A DNA stretch of 40,632 nucleotides from a virus (IMGVR_UViG_3300048927_000784:1-40632), one strand, 5' to 3'. Positions 6,293 to 13,605 are shown, counted from the stretch's first letter. Numbers and translations are program-made. Notes: generated from the sequence alone by a model not told the origin.

Positions 6293-7245
6293 GCCAGCAC
6301 CATCATGCGCTGCTCGGCGCCCTGCTTTGAGAGGTCGATACCGCCGATGCAGGCGAGATCCTCGATGCAGTCCCACAGCAACTGTTCGGTCGCATCCTTG
6401 TGACCCAGGATGCCCGACGTAAAATCAGGATGAGCAGGGTCAACCACCGCACGATCCGACCAAGTTTGGCAGGCAGTATGCTGGAATGCGACGCGTAGTT
6501 TCGCCACCACGCCTTCGATCGTTTGAGCGCGGAGCTGGTGAATCTCATCGTCGAACGGGCCGCACAAGTTCTCCCAATCAGGAACTCGATCGGTGAGGTC
6601 ATGTCGCATGTCGAGCAAGTACGACATGCCCTGCCGGACTCCTGCAAACGCAGTGAGGAGTTCGGCGTCGGCGTTGGCGTTGGCGTTGGCGTTGGCTGCG
6701 CCGGTGTCGCCGAATGCAAGCGCACGCGCCAACGGCGAGCGGGAAAGCAGGGCACTGCGGAGAGCCACTGCGAAGCGCTCTTCAGGAACGGTGCTGCCTT
6801 CCAGCTCAACCCAGGACTTCAGCCCCTTACCGAGGGGCGGGGCATCTAGCGTGTCCAGCAGTTCGAAGTACGTCATCAGATCTTGATCAGCGGCCGTCAG
6901 GCAGGCCGTCGCGAGAAGACGATCCATGCCCGCAACCTCCCGCTCGCACAGCGCGATGAAGGAATCGTCGGACTCGCCTTCGTGGGACCAATACGCGATG
7001 GCAGTGTCTAGCCAGGGGAGGAACGCGGCGAGCATCGCCGGCGACAGGTCTCGGTGAGCGATCTGCCGAGCGTTCTCGTAATTGCAGCCTGCGAGGTCAT
7101 CGAGAGTGGCGTCAGTGATGCTGGCAGGCAGGACATCGAGCGCTGCGCGGATGCTCACGACCGCGGTTGCGCCGGGAAACGAGAGCACCGGGGTGCGGAA
7201 TGCGAGAGGTGAGGAGGCGGTGATCTGACCGTACTGGAACGTCAT
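6289..7245 (-). CDS. Hypothetical protein with Ala-Asn repeat linker, first gene of the coupled operon
   Basis: A 318-aa protein starting MTFQYGQITA at 7245; AAGGAG lies about 7 nt upstream, so this start is preferred to an upstream in-frame one at 7278. The sequence is mostly helical and acidic with no signal peptide or membrane segment. Near residue 190 is an Ala-Asn dipeptide repeat encoded by a GGCGTT hexamer array (6664-6699), which probably joins two domains. It is followed by two coupled Cys4 genes. Upstream, at 7283-7301, is an operator-like element also found at 8222-8240. No function is recognised; it is probably an early phage gene. Confidence 0.65.
   Translation of the reverse strand: MTFQYGQITASSPLAFRTPVLSFPGATAVVSIRAALDVLPASITDATLDDLAGCNYENARQIAHRDLSPAMLAAFLPWLDTAIAYWSHEGESDDSFIALCEREVAGMDRLLATACLTAADQDLMTYFELLDTLDAPPLGKGLKSWVELEGSTVPEERFAVALRSALLSRSPLARALAFGDTGAANANANANADAELLTAFAGVRQGMSYLLDMRHDLTDRVPDWENLCGPFDDEIHQLRAQTIEGVVAKLRVAFQHTACQTWSDRAVVDPAHPDFTSGILGHKDATEQLLWDCIEDLACIGGIDLSKQGAEQRMMVLA
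6664..6699. repeat. GGCGTT hexanucleotide tandem repeat
   Basis: Four perfect GGCGTT copies (6670-6693) flanked by one-step variants GGCGTC (6664-6669) and GGCTGC (6694-6699). It lies inside the gene 6289-7245 and encodes Ala-Asn dipeptides on the minus strand. Hexamer slippage would change linker length without shifting the frame. Confidence 0.8.
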
Positions 7246-7282
7246 GTGCTTGCTCCTTTTGCCGACAACCGGCGGCAAGAGA

Positions 7283-7301
7283 GATAGATATACCTATATC
7301 T
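7283..7301. promoter_or_regulatory. Operator-like element, copy 1
   Basis: GATAGATATACCTATATCT, 38 bp upstream of the start at 7245. It matches the element at 8222-8240 in 16 of 19 positions, in the same orientation. It is itself partly palindromic (AGATAT at one end, ATATCT at the other). It is inferred to be bound by one of the regulators encoded nearby (7340-8155 or 8258-8431). Confidence 0.5.
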
Positions 7302-7339
7302 TCCGTCAAGCGGCAACGTGTACAGCTCTTTCCGTGCGA

Positions 7340-8155
7340 TTAGCTGCTCGACTCTTGCACGTCCCGATGATCTCGCGGGCCAAGAGCCTTGCGTGCAGCG
7401 TCGACCACGTCGAACCCGTGCGCACGGCTGACAACTGACTCGTGCGTGATGAGTCCATCGTAGTGCTCGGATGCATCCTGGAGAGCTCTGCCTCGCGCCC
7501 GCCGCTCTCGCTCCCACTCTCCCAACTCGTCAGCGAAAATCTCCGGCCCGAGCCCTAGCGGCTCCAAAGAGGCCCATAGCAGGGCCAAAAGAGAATCAAC
7601 TTCGATGCAGATACTGGTGGCGAGACGATTTTTGGTCAGAAAGCTGATATATCGATGTCTCCCAATCACAGTTTCGGTTGGATCTTCCCCAGACTCTCGC
7701 AGCCAATCAGAGAACTCCTCGTCACTTAGGAATGCTTCTGTGATCTCCTCGCTTGTGAAAGTGTCTATGAACACGTGCATGTGGTCTGATCGATCGACTT
7801 TGAGCTCTGAGAGGGCGTCGAGTTGCACCAAGCAGTAGTGTAGGTGTTCTTCGCCATTCGCTCTGCATATAGCGGTTTCTACAACGGCATCTTTGATAGC
7901 TTGCCAGCCAGTGAGGACCACCTTTTGCGCCCGCTCCGGGGTGAGGCCGACATGCAGGAGTTTGAGCATGAACAGCAGTTGGTAGACCTGAGTGGCGCCG
8001 TACGCTGCCCGACCTCCGCGGCCGACGTTTACCCCCTCAGGGAAACCCATCTTTTGCCACTGCTTCAAACGCGCTTGGAAAGCATCAGCACGGTCTGGCG
8101 CAATCTGGCTGACGAATGCGAGAACGAATTGCGTTTGGGCGAAAGTGAGGGACAT
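7340..8155 (-). CDS. MerR-like helix-turn-helix regulator, 271 aa
   Basis: The N-terminal ~85 residues resemble a MerR-type winged helix. A helix ARLKQWQKMGFP is followed by a Gly-rich wing (NVGRGGRAAYG) and a helical YQLLFMLKLLHVGLTPERA segment that reads like the MerR dimer-linker entry. The rest (about 90-271) is acidic and helical with no known domain. GGAG lies 6 nt before ATG 8155. It is divergent from the small HTH gene at 8258 across a 102-bp gap holding a palindromic operator, which suggests this pair forms a regulatory switch for the minus-strand early operon downstream. Confidence 0.65.
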   Translation of the reverse strand: MSLTFAQTQFVLAFVSQIAPDRADAFQARLKQWQKMGFPEGVNVGRGGRAAYGATQVYQLLFMLKLLHVGLTPERAQKVVLTGWQAIKDAVVETAICRANGEEHLHYCLVQLDALSELKVDRSDHMHVFIDTFTSEEITEAFLSDEEFSDWLRESGEDPTETVIGRHRYISFLTKNRLATSICIEVDSLLALLWASLEPLGLGPEIFADELGEWERERRARGRALQDASEHYDGLITHESVVSRAHGFDVVDAARKALGPRDHRDVQESSS

Positions 8156-8221
8156 GGATTCTCCAGTTTCGCGAAGGGTTATGTGTACCTCTTGACCGCG
8201 TCAACGGAAGGGTTGTAAAGG

Positions 8222-8240
8222 GATAGGTATACCTCTCTCT
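8222..8240. promoter_or_regulatory. Operator-like element, copy 2
   Basis: GATAGGTATACCTCTCTCT lies between the divergent genes 7340-8155 and 8258-8431. It contains the perfect 10-bp palindrome AGGTATACCT (8225-8234) and shares 16 of 19 bases with the element at 7283-7301. A site between two divergent regulators that recurs before a third transcript is the expected pattern for a shared operator. Confidence 0.55.
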
Positions 8241-8257
8241 TACAAGGACATCTCGGC

Positions 8258-8431
8258 ATGGACTCGTTGGACATTCTCAAGGGAGCCACTGCTGCGGCGA
8301 CGTACACGGGGCTCACGCGCCGCGCGATCTATCACCTCGTCGAAAACGACAGAATCCCGGTGAAGCGGGTCGGCCGTTCTCTGTTCTTCCGGAAGGCGGA
8401 ACTTGAGCGAGTCTTCTCACCCGGCGCCTGA
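8258..8431 (+). CDS. 57-residue excisionase-like HTH protein
   Basis: ATG 8258 to TGA 8429-8431. The product reads as a complete excisionase/AlpA-type winged helix: GATAAATYTGLTRRAIYH (helix-turn-helix), LVENDRIPVKRVGRSLFF (wing) and a closing RKAELERVF helix. It has essentially no sequence outside the domain. The length suits phage Xis and Cox-type proteins. Located divergently from the MerR-like gene, it is a candidate excisionase or early-lytic switch protein; the AlpA-like product of 2964-3191 is the other candidate. The start has only a weak AAGGA site, 11 nt upstream. Confidence 0.75.
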   Translation: MDSLDILKGATAAATYTGLTRRAIYHLVENDRIPVKRVGRSLFFRKAELERVFSPGA

Positions 8432-8437
8432 TCGCAG

Positions 8438-8671
8438 CTAATCGTTGCTCGCCACATCCCGCCGCAGCACGAACACGAGCCCAAGCATGAGTGTCTGCGG
8501 CTCGCCGTACAGCACCGACGAGAATCCATCCTCAAGCTGGTCGAGGAAGTGGTGAACCGCTTCGTTCGGCATCTGGGCCGCTCGCATGCTGTCCACGATC
8601 GAGGCCATGACCACGCCGATCGCGCTGATCGTGAGATAGCCCATGTTCCGCGCTTTTCTGTCTTTCGTCAT
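8438..8671 (-). CDS. Small hypothetical protein (77 aa)
   Basis: ATG 8671 gives MTKDRKARNMGYLTISAIGV, followed by helical segments (SIVDSMRAAQMPNEAVHHFL) and a hydrophobic TLMLGLVFVL near the C-terminus. A GTG at 8698 would add nine residues. The AGGAG site is very close to ATG 8671. It converges on the HTH gene ending at 8431. No domain is recognised. It is called because its composition is protein-like and no better frame covers the stretch. Confidence 0.5.
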   Translation of the reverse strand: MTKDRKARNMGYLTISAIGVVMASIVDSMRAAQMPNEAVHHFLDQLEDGFSSVLYGEPQTLMLGLVFVLRRDVASND

Positions 8672-8688
8672 GCTCCTGGAGTTACCCG

Positions 8689-9156
8689 ATGAATGCACCG
8701 TACATCCACGGGCGCCGACGGACTCTCACCGCGTCAGGCGCGATTGATGCGCAGAACAAGGTCCTCTCCGCGATCAAGGAAGAGGACGGTGCTACCTGGA
8801 TCGATATTGGCCGGGTGCTGGGCAAGTCGGACGATCGCGCGGCAGCGTATGGCAACACCGCGTCCGCGATCGACCTTCCGACCTTCCTTGCTGGCTGTCA
8901 CGAGTGGGGCGCTCGCTTCGCTGATCCCTTGCTCGCGCTGGTCGGCGGCAAGTGGGCGGACGTGGGTGCCTATTGCACCAGCGATGAGAAGGCGGCGCTG
9001 ACGCTCGCTTCCCTGCTGCCCGCCGTTATCGAGGTTGAGGCGGATGGCCTGACCGAGGCGCGGGAATTGCTGCCGCATGAGGCGCTGATCCGCCGCGTAC
9101 ATACCCTCACTTCGGCATGGCTGGAGATGATCGCGGCTGAGCGGGGGCGCGCCTGA
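8689..9156 (+). CDS. Phage early protein, unknown (155 aa)
   Basis: A helical soluble protein with TWIDIGRVLGKSDDRAAAYG near residues 36-55, which looks like a helix-turn-helix-type or tetramerising segment. The following part (TFLAGCHEWGARFADPLLAL) and the position between immunity and replication genes are reminiscent of CII-like activators, but the family cannot be assigned by eye. GGAG lies about 8 nt upstream of ATG 8689. It converges with the antitoxin gene at 9180-9464. Confidence 0.65.
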   Translation: MNAPYIHGRRRTLTASGAIDAQNKVLSAIKEEDGATWIDIGRVLGKSDDRAAAYGNTASAIDLPTFLAGCHEWGARFADPLLALVGGKWADVGAYCTSDEKAALTLASLLPAVIEVEADGLTEARELLPHEALIRRVHTLTSAWLEMIAAERGRA

Positions 9157-9179
9157 TGCGTCGCCCCCAGACGGCATAC

Positions 9180-9464
9180 TCAGGCGTGCGCGACCGCCAA
9201 CTTGATTCCCATCGCTTCGAGTACCTTCATCAGGGTCTCCAGCGTCGGATTGCCGCCCTTGTCCAGCGCTCGGTAGAGCTGCTGGCGCTTGATGCCGGTC
9301 TTCTCTGCGATGTCGGCCATTCCTTTCGCACGAGCAACGACCCCGATTGCGTGCGAGATGTAGGCGGGATCGCCGCTCTCAAGCGCATCGTTCAGAAACT
9401 CGGTCTGAGCCTCTTCGGTGTCGAGATGCTCCGCCGCATCGAAGCGGCTAAGTTCCAGTGCCAT
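9180..9464 (-). CDS. HigA-type antitoxin
   Basis: A 94-aa addiction-module antidote protein. The N-terminus (FDAAEHLDTEEAQTEFLNDA) is the usual linker of this subfamily. A helix-turn-helix follows (GMADIAEKTGIKRQQLYRAL), ending with GGNPTLETLMKVLEAMGIKL. It is preceded by the toxin gene with a 42-bp gap, the reversed toxin-first order typical of HigBA. A GAGGAGGG site lies upstream. It would neutralise the toxin and repress the shared promoter, stabilising the prophage or acting as anti-phage cargo. Confidence 0.85.
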   Translation of the reverse strand: MALELSRFDAAEHLDTEEAQTEFLNDALESGDPAYISHAIGVVARAKGMADIAEKTGIKRQQLYRALDKGGNPTLETLMKVLEAMGIKLAVAHA

Positions 9465-9506
9465 CGTTACCTGTCCCTCCTCGGACGCGGAACCGTTACC
9501 ATTCGC

Positions 9507-9800
9507 TCAGTCCAACTGAGCCGCCATTTCCTTTGCCTTCGCGATATCCCGCCCCTGCGAGGACTTGTCGCCGCCGCACAGCAGGATCACCAACTCGCCG
9601 CCGCGCCTGGTGAAGTAGACGCGATAGCCGGGGCCGTAGTCGATCCGCAGCTCGGACACGCTCCCACCGACCGACTTCACATCGCCCATCAACCCGAAGG
9701 CGAGCCGATCGATACGAGCCGCGATCCGAGCACGGGCGCGAATGTCCCGCAGCTCCTGCAGCCATACGGTGAATTCGGCAGTCTGCTGAACTTCGGCCAT
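9507..9800 (-). CDS. RelE/HigB-family toxin
   Basis: About 97 aa, of the subfamily paired with the GraA/HigA-like antidote proteins. The pattern is TAEFTVWLQELRDIRARARI near the N-terminus, then a DVKSVG, ELRIDYGPGYRVYFTRRGG core, and a C-terminal GGDKSSQGRDIAKAKEMA. The basic and aromatic residues in RIDYGPGYRVYF lie where HigB-type ribosome-dependent mRNA interferases hold the active site. ATG 9800 is preferred; an in-frame ATG at 9809 falls inside the likely -10 element. No ribosome site is seen, so translation may be leaderless. Confidence 0.85.
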   Translation of the reverse strand: MAEVQQTAEFTVWLQELRDIRARARIAARIDRLAFGLMGDVKSVGGSVSELRIDYGPGYRVYFTRRGGELVILLCGGDKSSQGRDIAKAKEMAAQLD

Positions 9801-9809
9801 GCACGTCAT

Positions 9810-9841
9810 ATGTCAACATATAAGTTGAATGTCAATATATA
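9810..9841 (-). promoter_or_regulatory. HigBA promoter with direct-repeat operator
   Basis: Two near-identical direct repeats, ATGTCAACATATA (9810-9822) and ATGTCAATATATA (9829-9841), 12 of 13 alike and 19 bp apart. On the minus strand the right copy supplies TTGACA (-35), followed after 17 nt by CATATG as a candidate -10. The start site would fall near the ATG at 9800. This is typical of autoregulated TA promoters. Confidence 0.55.
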
Positions 9842-9871
9842 CGTGACAGCCCTTGTCCTCGGGGGGCGACG

Positions 9872-10873
9872 GTGATGCGGCATCGCCCACGGCATCAGCG
9901 GCTCAGCGAAACTGACTTTCAGCGTCTCATCGACGAAGCGCTGGTGCGCCACAACCTATCCGAGATCGTGTGCCGTCATACGAAGCTCAAGCGCCGTGGC
10001 GCGCGCGAGCTGGTGGGTCTCTGCCCGTTCCACCCGGAGCGTTCCCCCAGCTTCGAGGTCAACGACGGCAAGGGTACCTACCACTGCTGGGGGTGCGGCG
10101 CTGCCGGTAACGCATTGCAGTTTCTCCAGCAGAAGGAGGGCTTGTCCTTCCGCGACGCGTTCGAAGCTCTCTCCGGCGACCGCTTCCCCGTCATCTCTGA
10201 AGAAGAGCGGGCGAAACGGAAGGCGGAGGATGCGGAGGCTCGCGCGAGCGCGATAGCAGAGGCGCGCGCGCTCTGGAACACGACGGTGCCGGTGATGGGG
10301 ACGCCAGCCGAACGCTACCTGCGCTCGCGCAGTATCGCTGCGCCGCTGCCTCCCTCGATCCGCTTCGGGCGCATTCCGCTCAGCCGAGATCCCGAAACTG
10401 GCCGTTGGCGCGAGGCCATGCCGGCGCTTGTTGGCGCCATCACCATGGCCGGCGAGTTGGTGGCGATCCAACGCATCTTCCTGCGCGACGATGGGAGCGA
10501 CAAGCGCTGGCGCAAGCCGCGCAAGTCTAAGTTCAGCCTGGGGCGGCTGCTCGGCGGTGCCATGCGTCTCGACCACGGCATCAAGGGCTCGGAGATCATC
10601 ATCACCGAAGGGCCGGAGGACGCTCTTACCCTCATGCAGGAAATGCCCGGCCGCCGCGTCTGGGCCGCGCTTGGCACCGACCTGATGCCGTCCGTCGAGT
10701 TCCCGCCGGAAGTGGATAGCATCGTCATTGCTGGTCAGAACGATGCCGCCGGCCGCGCTGCAGTGGAGCGTGCCGGCGAGGCGCTTCTGAGCCGCGGCTA
10801 CGCCGTTCGCGACACCTATCCGCATCCGGACTTCAAGGACTGGAACGACCAGCTGCGGGGTATCCGGCAATGA
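9872..10873 (+). CDS. Phage DNA primase (CHC2 zinc finger plus Toprim)
   Basis: A 333-aa primase. The zinc finger C51-x2-H54 ... C72-x2-C75 (CPFH and CWGC) is the CHC2 type. A charged linker follows at about 110-130. The Toprim-like C-terminal half carries TEGPEDALT (245-253) and IAGQNDAAG (286-294). The usual first Asp of the Toprim DxD is Gln here. It is shorter than bacterial DnaG and lacks a helicase-binding domain, as is common in phages. Starts GTG then ATG (9872, 9875). Its stop overlaps the helicase start (ATGA), forming a translationally coupled replication operon. It would prime the prophage replication fork together with the DnaB-like helicase. Confidence 0.92.
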   Translation: MMRHRPRHQRLSETDFQRLIDEALVRHNLSEIVCRHTKLKRRGARELVGLCPFHPERSPSFEVNDGKGTYHCWGCGAAGNALQFLQQKEGLSFRDAFEALSGDRFPVISEEERAKRKAEDAEARASAIAEARALWNTTVPVMGTPAERYLRSRSIAAPLPPSIRFGRIPLSRDPETGRWREAMPALVGAITMAGELVAIQRIFLRDDGSDKRWRKPRKSKFSLGRLLGGAMRLDHGIKGSEIIITEGPEDALTLMQEMPGRRVWAALGTDLMPSVEFPPEVDSIVIAGQNDAAGRAAVERAGEALLSRGYAVRDTYPHPDFKDWNDQLRGIRQ

Positions 10874-12306
10874 GCGGCATCGACGCGCAGTTCGCTCAGG
10901 CTGAGAGCATCAATCCGCTCGCCAATCCCGAGGCTGAAATTAGCCTGCTGGGTGACCTGATCGCCAGCAACAAGCTCATCGACCCGGCAGCGGACAAGCT
11001 GCGGCCGGTCGACTTCTCCGTCCCACTTCATGGCCTTGTGTTCGGCCGCATGGCTGAACAGGCGGCGAGAGGCCGGGCGGTCGATGCAATCACCATCGCA
11101 CCGTTCGTCCAGGAGGAGGAAGGCTGGCCAAAGCTCCAGCGCGTGCTGTCTGCTGCGCATCTGAACGCTGGGCCGGCGGCACGGACCAAGACGTATCTTG
11201 AGCAGATCGTTGACCTGGCGCGCCGCCGGCGAGCTGTTGAAGGCCTGCGGGACGTGATCCACTCCCTGCGCACGCCGGGCGGTGAACTCGACGAGCTTGT
11301 CGTCCAGGCTGACGAAGCCGTGGCGGAGCTGGCTGACGAAACTGCCGAGATCGAGCAAGCGTCGGCGGGCGATCACGCGCAGCGGGTCATCGAGAGTTTC
11401 GGCAAGCCGATCGTTGGTGTCCGCTGCGGCGTCATCGGCTCCCTCGACGATGTCATGGGACCGCTGCGCCCCACGGAGCTGGCGGTGGGTGGCGGCCGCC
11501 CTGGTATGGGCAAGACTGCCACCGTTACCAGCTACGCGCTCGGTGCTGCCGGCCGCGGACACGGAGTGCTGATGTTCAGCCTCGAGATGTCGGCCGACCA
11601 GCTCACGCGCCGCATCCTCGCCGACATGTGCCACTCGCCCGCCAACAGCGTGCTCTACGAGCGGATCCGCGACGGCAATGTGCGCGGGCCCGAGCTGGAC
11701 CGCGTGCTTGCCGCCAAGAAGCGGCTGGATGCGCTGCCGTTTGAGATCAACGATCGAGGCGGGCTCACGCTGGCCATGCTCAATCGCCGCGTTCGTCGCC
11801 ATAAGCGTCGCCTTGCAGCAGAAGGTCGTAAGCTCGACCTGGTGATCATCGACTATCTGCAGCTGATGTCCCCAAGCCGGTCGGGCATGTCCCCGTACGA
11901 GAGCGCTACCGAGATCAGCAAAGGCCTGAAGACCTTGGCGAAGCAGGAGCAAGTCGCGGTGTTCGCGCTCGCTCAGCTCAGCCGGGACGTCGAAAAACGG
12001 ACCGATAAGCGGCCCGTCCCGAGTGACCTTCGCGACAGCGGTCAGATCGAGCAGGACGCCGACGTCCTGCTCTTCCTCTACCGCGAGGAGGAGTACCTTC
12101 GTCGGTCGAAGCCCTCGGACGAGTACAGCGCCAAATACAGCGAGTGGCGCACGGACATGGATGCCGTGAAGGGCAAGATCGAATTCATCGTCCCGAAGCG
12201 CCGCAGCGGCCCCACAGGCGAGGCTGTCGGCTACTTTTTTGGAGAGTACGCGGCTGTCCGCGGAAACGATTTCTACAGGCTTGGAGAGGGTCCTGCACAT
12301 GGCTGA
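10870..12306 (+). CDS. Replicative DNA helicase, DnaB-type
   Basis: A 478-aa hexameric helicase. Residues 14-130 form the DnaB N-terminal helical domain (NPEAEISLLGDLI and on). The RecA core follows, with Walker A GRPGMGKTA (209-217), the SLEMSADQLTRRIL stretch and Walker B LDLVIIDYLQLM (322-333). Downstream is the family's FALAQLSRDVEKR region, ending with DSGQIEQDADVLLFLYR. It is near full length for the family. It starts inside the primase stop (ATGA) and overlaps the DUF1376 gene by 8 nt, so the three genes form one translational unit. Confidence 0.95.
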   Translation: MSGIDAQFAQAESINPLANPEAEISLLGDLIASNKLIDPAADKLRPVDFSVPLHGLVFGRMAEQAARGRAVDAITIAPFVQEEEGWPKLQRVLSAAHLNAGPAARTKTYLEQIVDLARRRRAVEGLRDVIHSLRTPGGELDELVVQADEAVAELADETAEIEQASAGDHAQRVIESFGKPIVGVRCGVIGSLDDVMGPLRPTELAVGGGRPGMGKTATVTSYALGAAGRGHGVLMFSLEMSADQLTRRILADMCHSPANSVLYERIRDGNVRGPELDRVLAAKKRLDALPFEINDRGGLTLAMLNRRVRRHKRRLAAEGRKLDLVIIDYLQLMSPSRSGMSPYESATEISKGLKTLAKQEQVAVFALAQLSRDVEKRTDKRPVPSDLRDSGQIEQDADVLLFLYREEEYLRRSKPSDEYSAKYSEWRTDMDAVKGKIEFIVPKRRSGPTGEAVGYFFGEYAAVRGNDFYRLGEGPAHG

Positions 12307-13030
12307 ATTCCCTGCGCTTCCGCTTTGGACTGACGCCTACCTGGCGGACACCCGGCATCTCTCAACGCTTGAGCACGGCGCTTACCTGCTGCTGCTGATG
12401 GAAGCTTGGCGCCGACCGTCGTGTTCGTTGCCCGACAACGACGTCATGCTGGCGCGGCTAGCTGGCCTGTCGGAGGACCAGTGGGCGACCGTTCGAGATA
12501 CCATCATGTCGTTCTGGAAACATGACGGAAGAAGCAAAACTTGGACGCAGAAGAGGCTTTTAGAACAGCGCGATTTTTCGCGTAAGCGCAGCGAGTCTCA
12601 ACGGGGTAAAGCCGTAAAGCGTTGGGATAAAAAGAAAAAAGATGATGCTGCGGCAGTGCCTGATGCATGCCCGGCGGATGCCTCCATATCCATATCCATA
12701 AGTTCCGTATCTAACGATACGGGCGCCGAAGCGCCGCCAGATCCTGTGAAAGAGCTGTTCGACACCGGCGTCGCGCTGCTGACCGGAACGGGCACGCCGC
12801 CGACCAAAGCCAGGTCGGTGATCGGCAAATGGCGGAAAGATCAGGGGGACGCGCAGACGCTCGCAGCCATCGTCGCGGCGCGGGACCACGGCGTCAGCGC
12901 ACCTGTCGAGTGGATCACTGCCCGCTTCCGCAAGGTTGGCGAGGAGGAGGACGAGGCCGCTGCGATCCGTCGCGCAACCATCGAACGCTACCGGCGAATG
13001 GGCATGGTCGACGTGCCCGCAAGACACTGA
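12299..13030 (+). CDS. DUF1376-family replication protein
   Basis: A 243-aa protein. The N-terminal DUF1376 domain (about 1-90) has the typical opening WTDAYLADTRHLSTLEHGAY and LLLMEAWRRP. A low-complexity linker (about 100-145) has a Ser-Ile run, and a C-terminal helical domain ends in RATIERYRRMG. DUF1376 proteins sit in phage replication modules and take the place of O-type initiators or helicase loaders. The ATG at 12299 is chosen for its GGAGAGG site and the overlap with the helicase stop. The linker DNA holds repeats and a palindrome that could be an origin. Confidence 0.85.
   Translation: MAEFPALPLWTDAYLADTRHLSTLEHGAYLLLLMEAWRRPSCSLPDNDVMLARLAGLSEDQWATVRDTIMSFWKHDGRSKTWTQKRLLEQRDFSRKRSESQRGKAVKRWDKKKKDDAAAVPDACPADASISISISSVSNDTGAEAPPDPVKELFDTGVALLTGTGTPPTKARSVIGKWRKDQGDAQTLAAIVAARDHGVSAPVEWITARFRKVGEEEDEAAAIRRATIERYRRMGMVDVPARH
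12684..12722. other. Candidate replication origin patch inside the DUF1376 gene
   Basis: Three consecutive CCATAT-type hexamers (12684-12701, the last CCATAA) are followed by CCGTATC-TAAC-GATACGG (12705-12722), a perfect 7-bp inverted repeat. An A-rich stretch lies upstream (about 12629-12648). Repeats plus a dyad in the inter-domain linker of a replication gene recall ori inside lambda O. The function is inferred only from the analogy. Confidence 0.3.
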
Positions 13031-13047
13031 ACGAGAAGGAAAGACGA

Positions 13048-13605
13048 ATGGCCAAGGGGCGCAAGCGCAAGCCGGGTAAGCGAACGAAGTCGGGCCAGCT
13101 CAGCAGGGCTGGCGTGGCAACTGCGCGGATCGACCGGGGCAGCGAGCGAGCGCAGGCGATGCGGGAACTGTATGGCGACAATTGCAGCGACGCGATCGGC
13201 CGAGCGTTTGAGCGTGGTCTGCTGGGGAGTGGTACCGAGGCGAAGTCGATGCTCGACACGGCGCGAGCCATCCATCGCGCCTACTGGGCCTGGTACGCCA
13301 ACGGTCCCGTCCGCTGTGCACTGGCGGATCGCAGCGGGGCTGCTGTGCAGAACGACGTCGAACGAGAGCGGCGGCAGGAGGCTTGGCTCAACGACATGCT
13401 GCGTATCGCAGGTCGGGGTGGTCATTCAGTTCGCGTGCTGTTCGACCAGCTGGTGGTGGACATCAATCCAGATTGTGGTCCGCTGTGGCTGGACCGCCTA
13501 TTGGCGCGGGAGGGCAGTGGAGAGGATTGGAGCCGGCTTTCTACCGCCCTAGAAGCGCTAGCGGAATGCGCCGGTGTGCAGCGGCTTTCGACGAAGTGCG
13601 CGTGA
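13048..13605 (+). CDS. Basic phage protein of unknown function (185 aa)
   Basis: ATG 13048 with AAGGAAA just upstream. The N-terminal 20 residues are very basic (GRKRKPGKRTKSG), a likely nucleic-acid-binding tail. The rest is helical with SERAQAMRELYGDNCSDAIG, AIHRAYWAWYANG and LFDQLVVDINPDCGPLWLDRLL stretches. No catalytic motif is recognised. It follows the replication genes at the point where lambdoid phages keep late-gene antiterminators, so a late regulator is possible but unproven. Confidence 0.7.
   Translation: MAKGRKRKPGKRTKSGQLSRAGVATARIDRGSERAQAMRELYGDNCSDAIGRAFERGLLGSGTEAKSMLDTARAIHRAYWAWYANGPVRCALADRSGAAVQNDVERERRQEAWLNDMLRIAGRGGHSVRVLFDQLVVDINPDCGPLWLDRLLAREGSGEDWSRLSTALEALAECAGVQRLSTKCA

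Noticed and set aside
6664-6699. Phase-variation switch
   Set aside because: The unit is six bases, so copy-number change cannot shift the reading frame.
10816-12300. Minus-strand frame of 494 codons
   Set aside because: It lies opposite the DnaB-like helicase, which has full Walker motifs; its own composition shows no domain.
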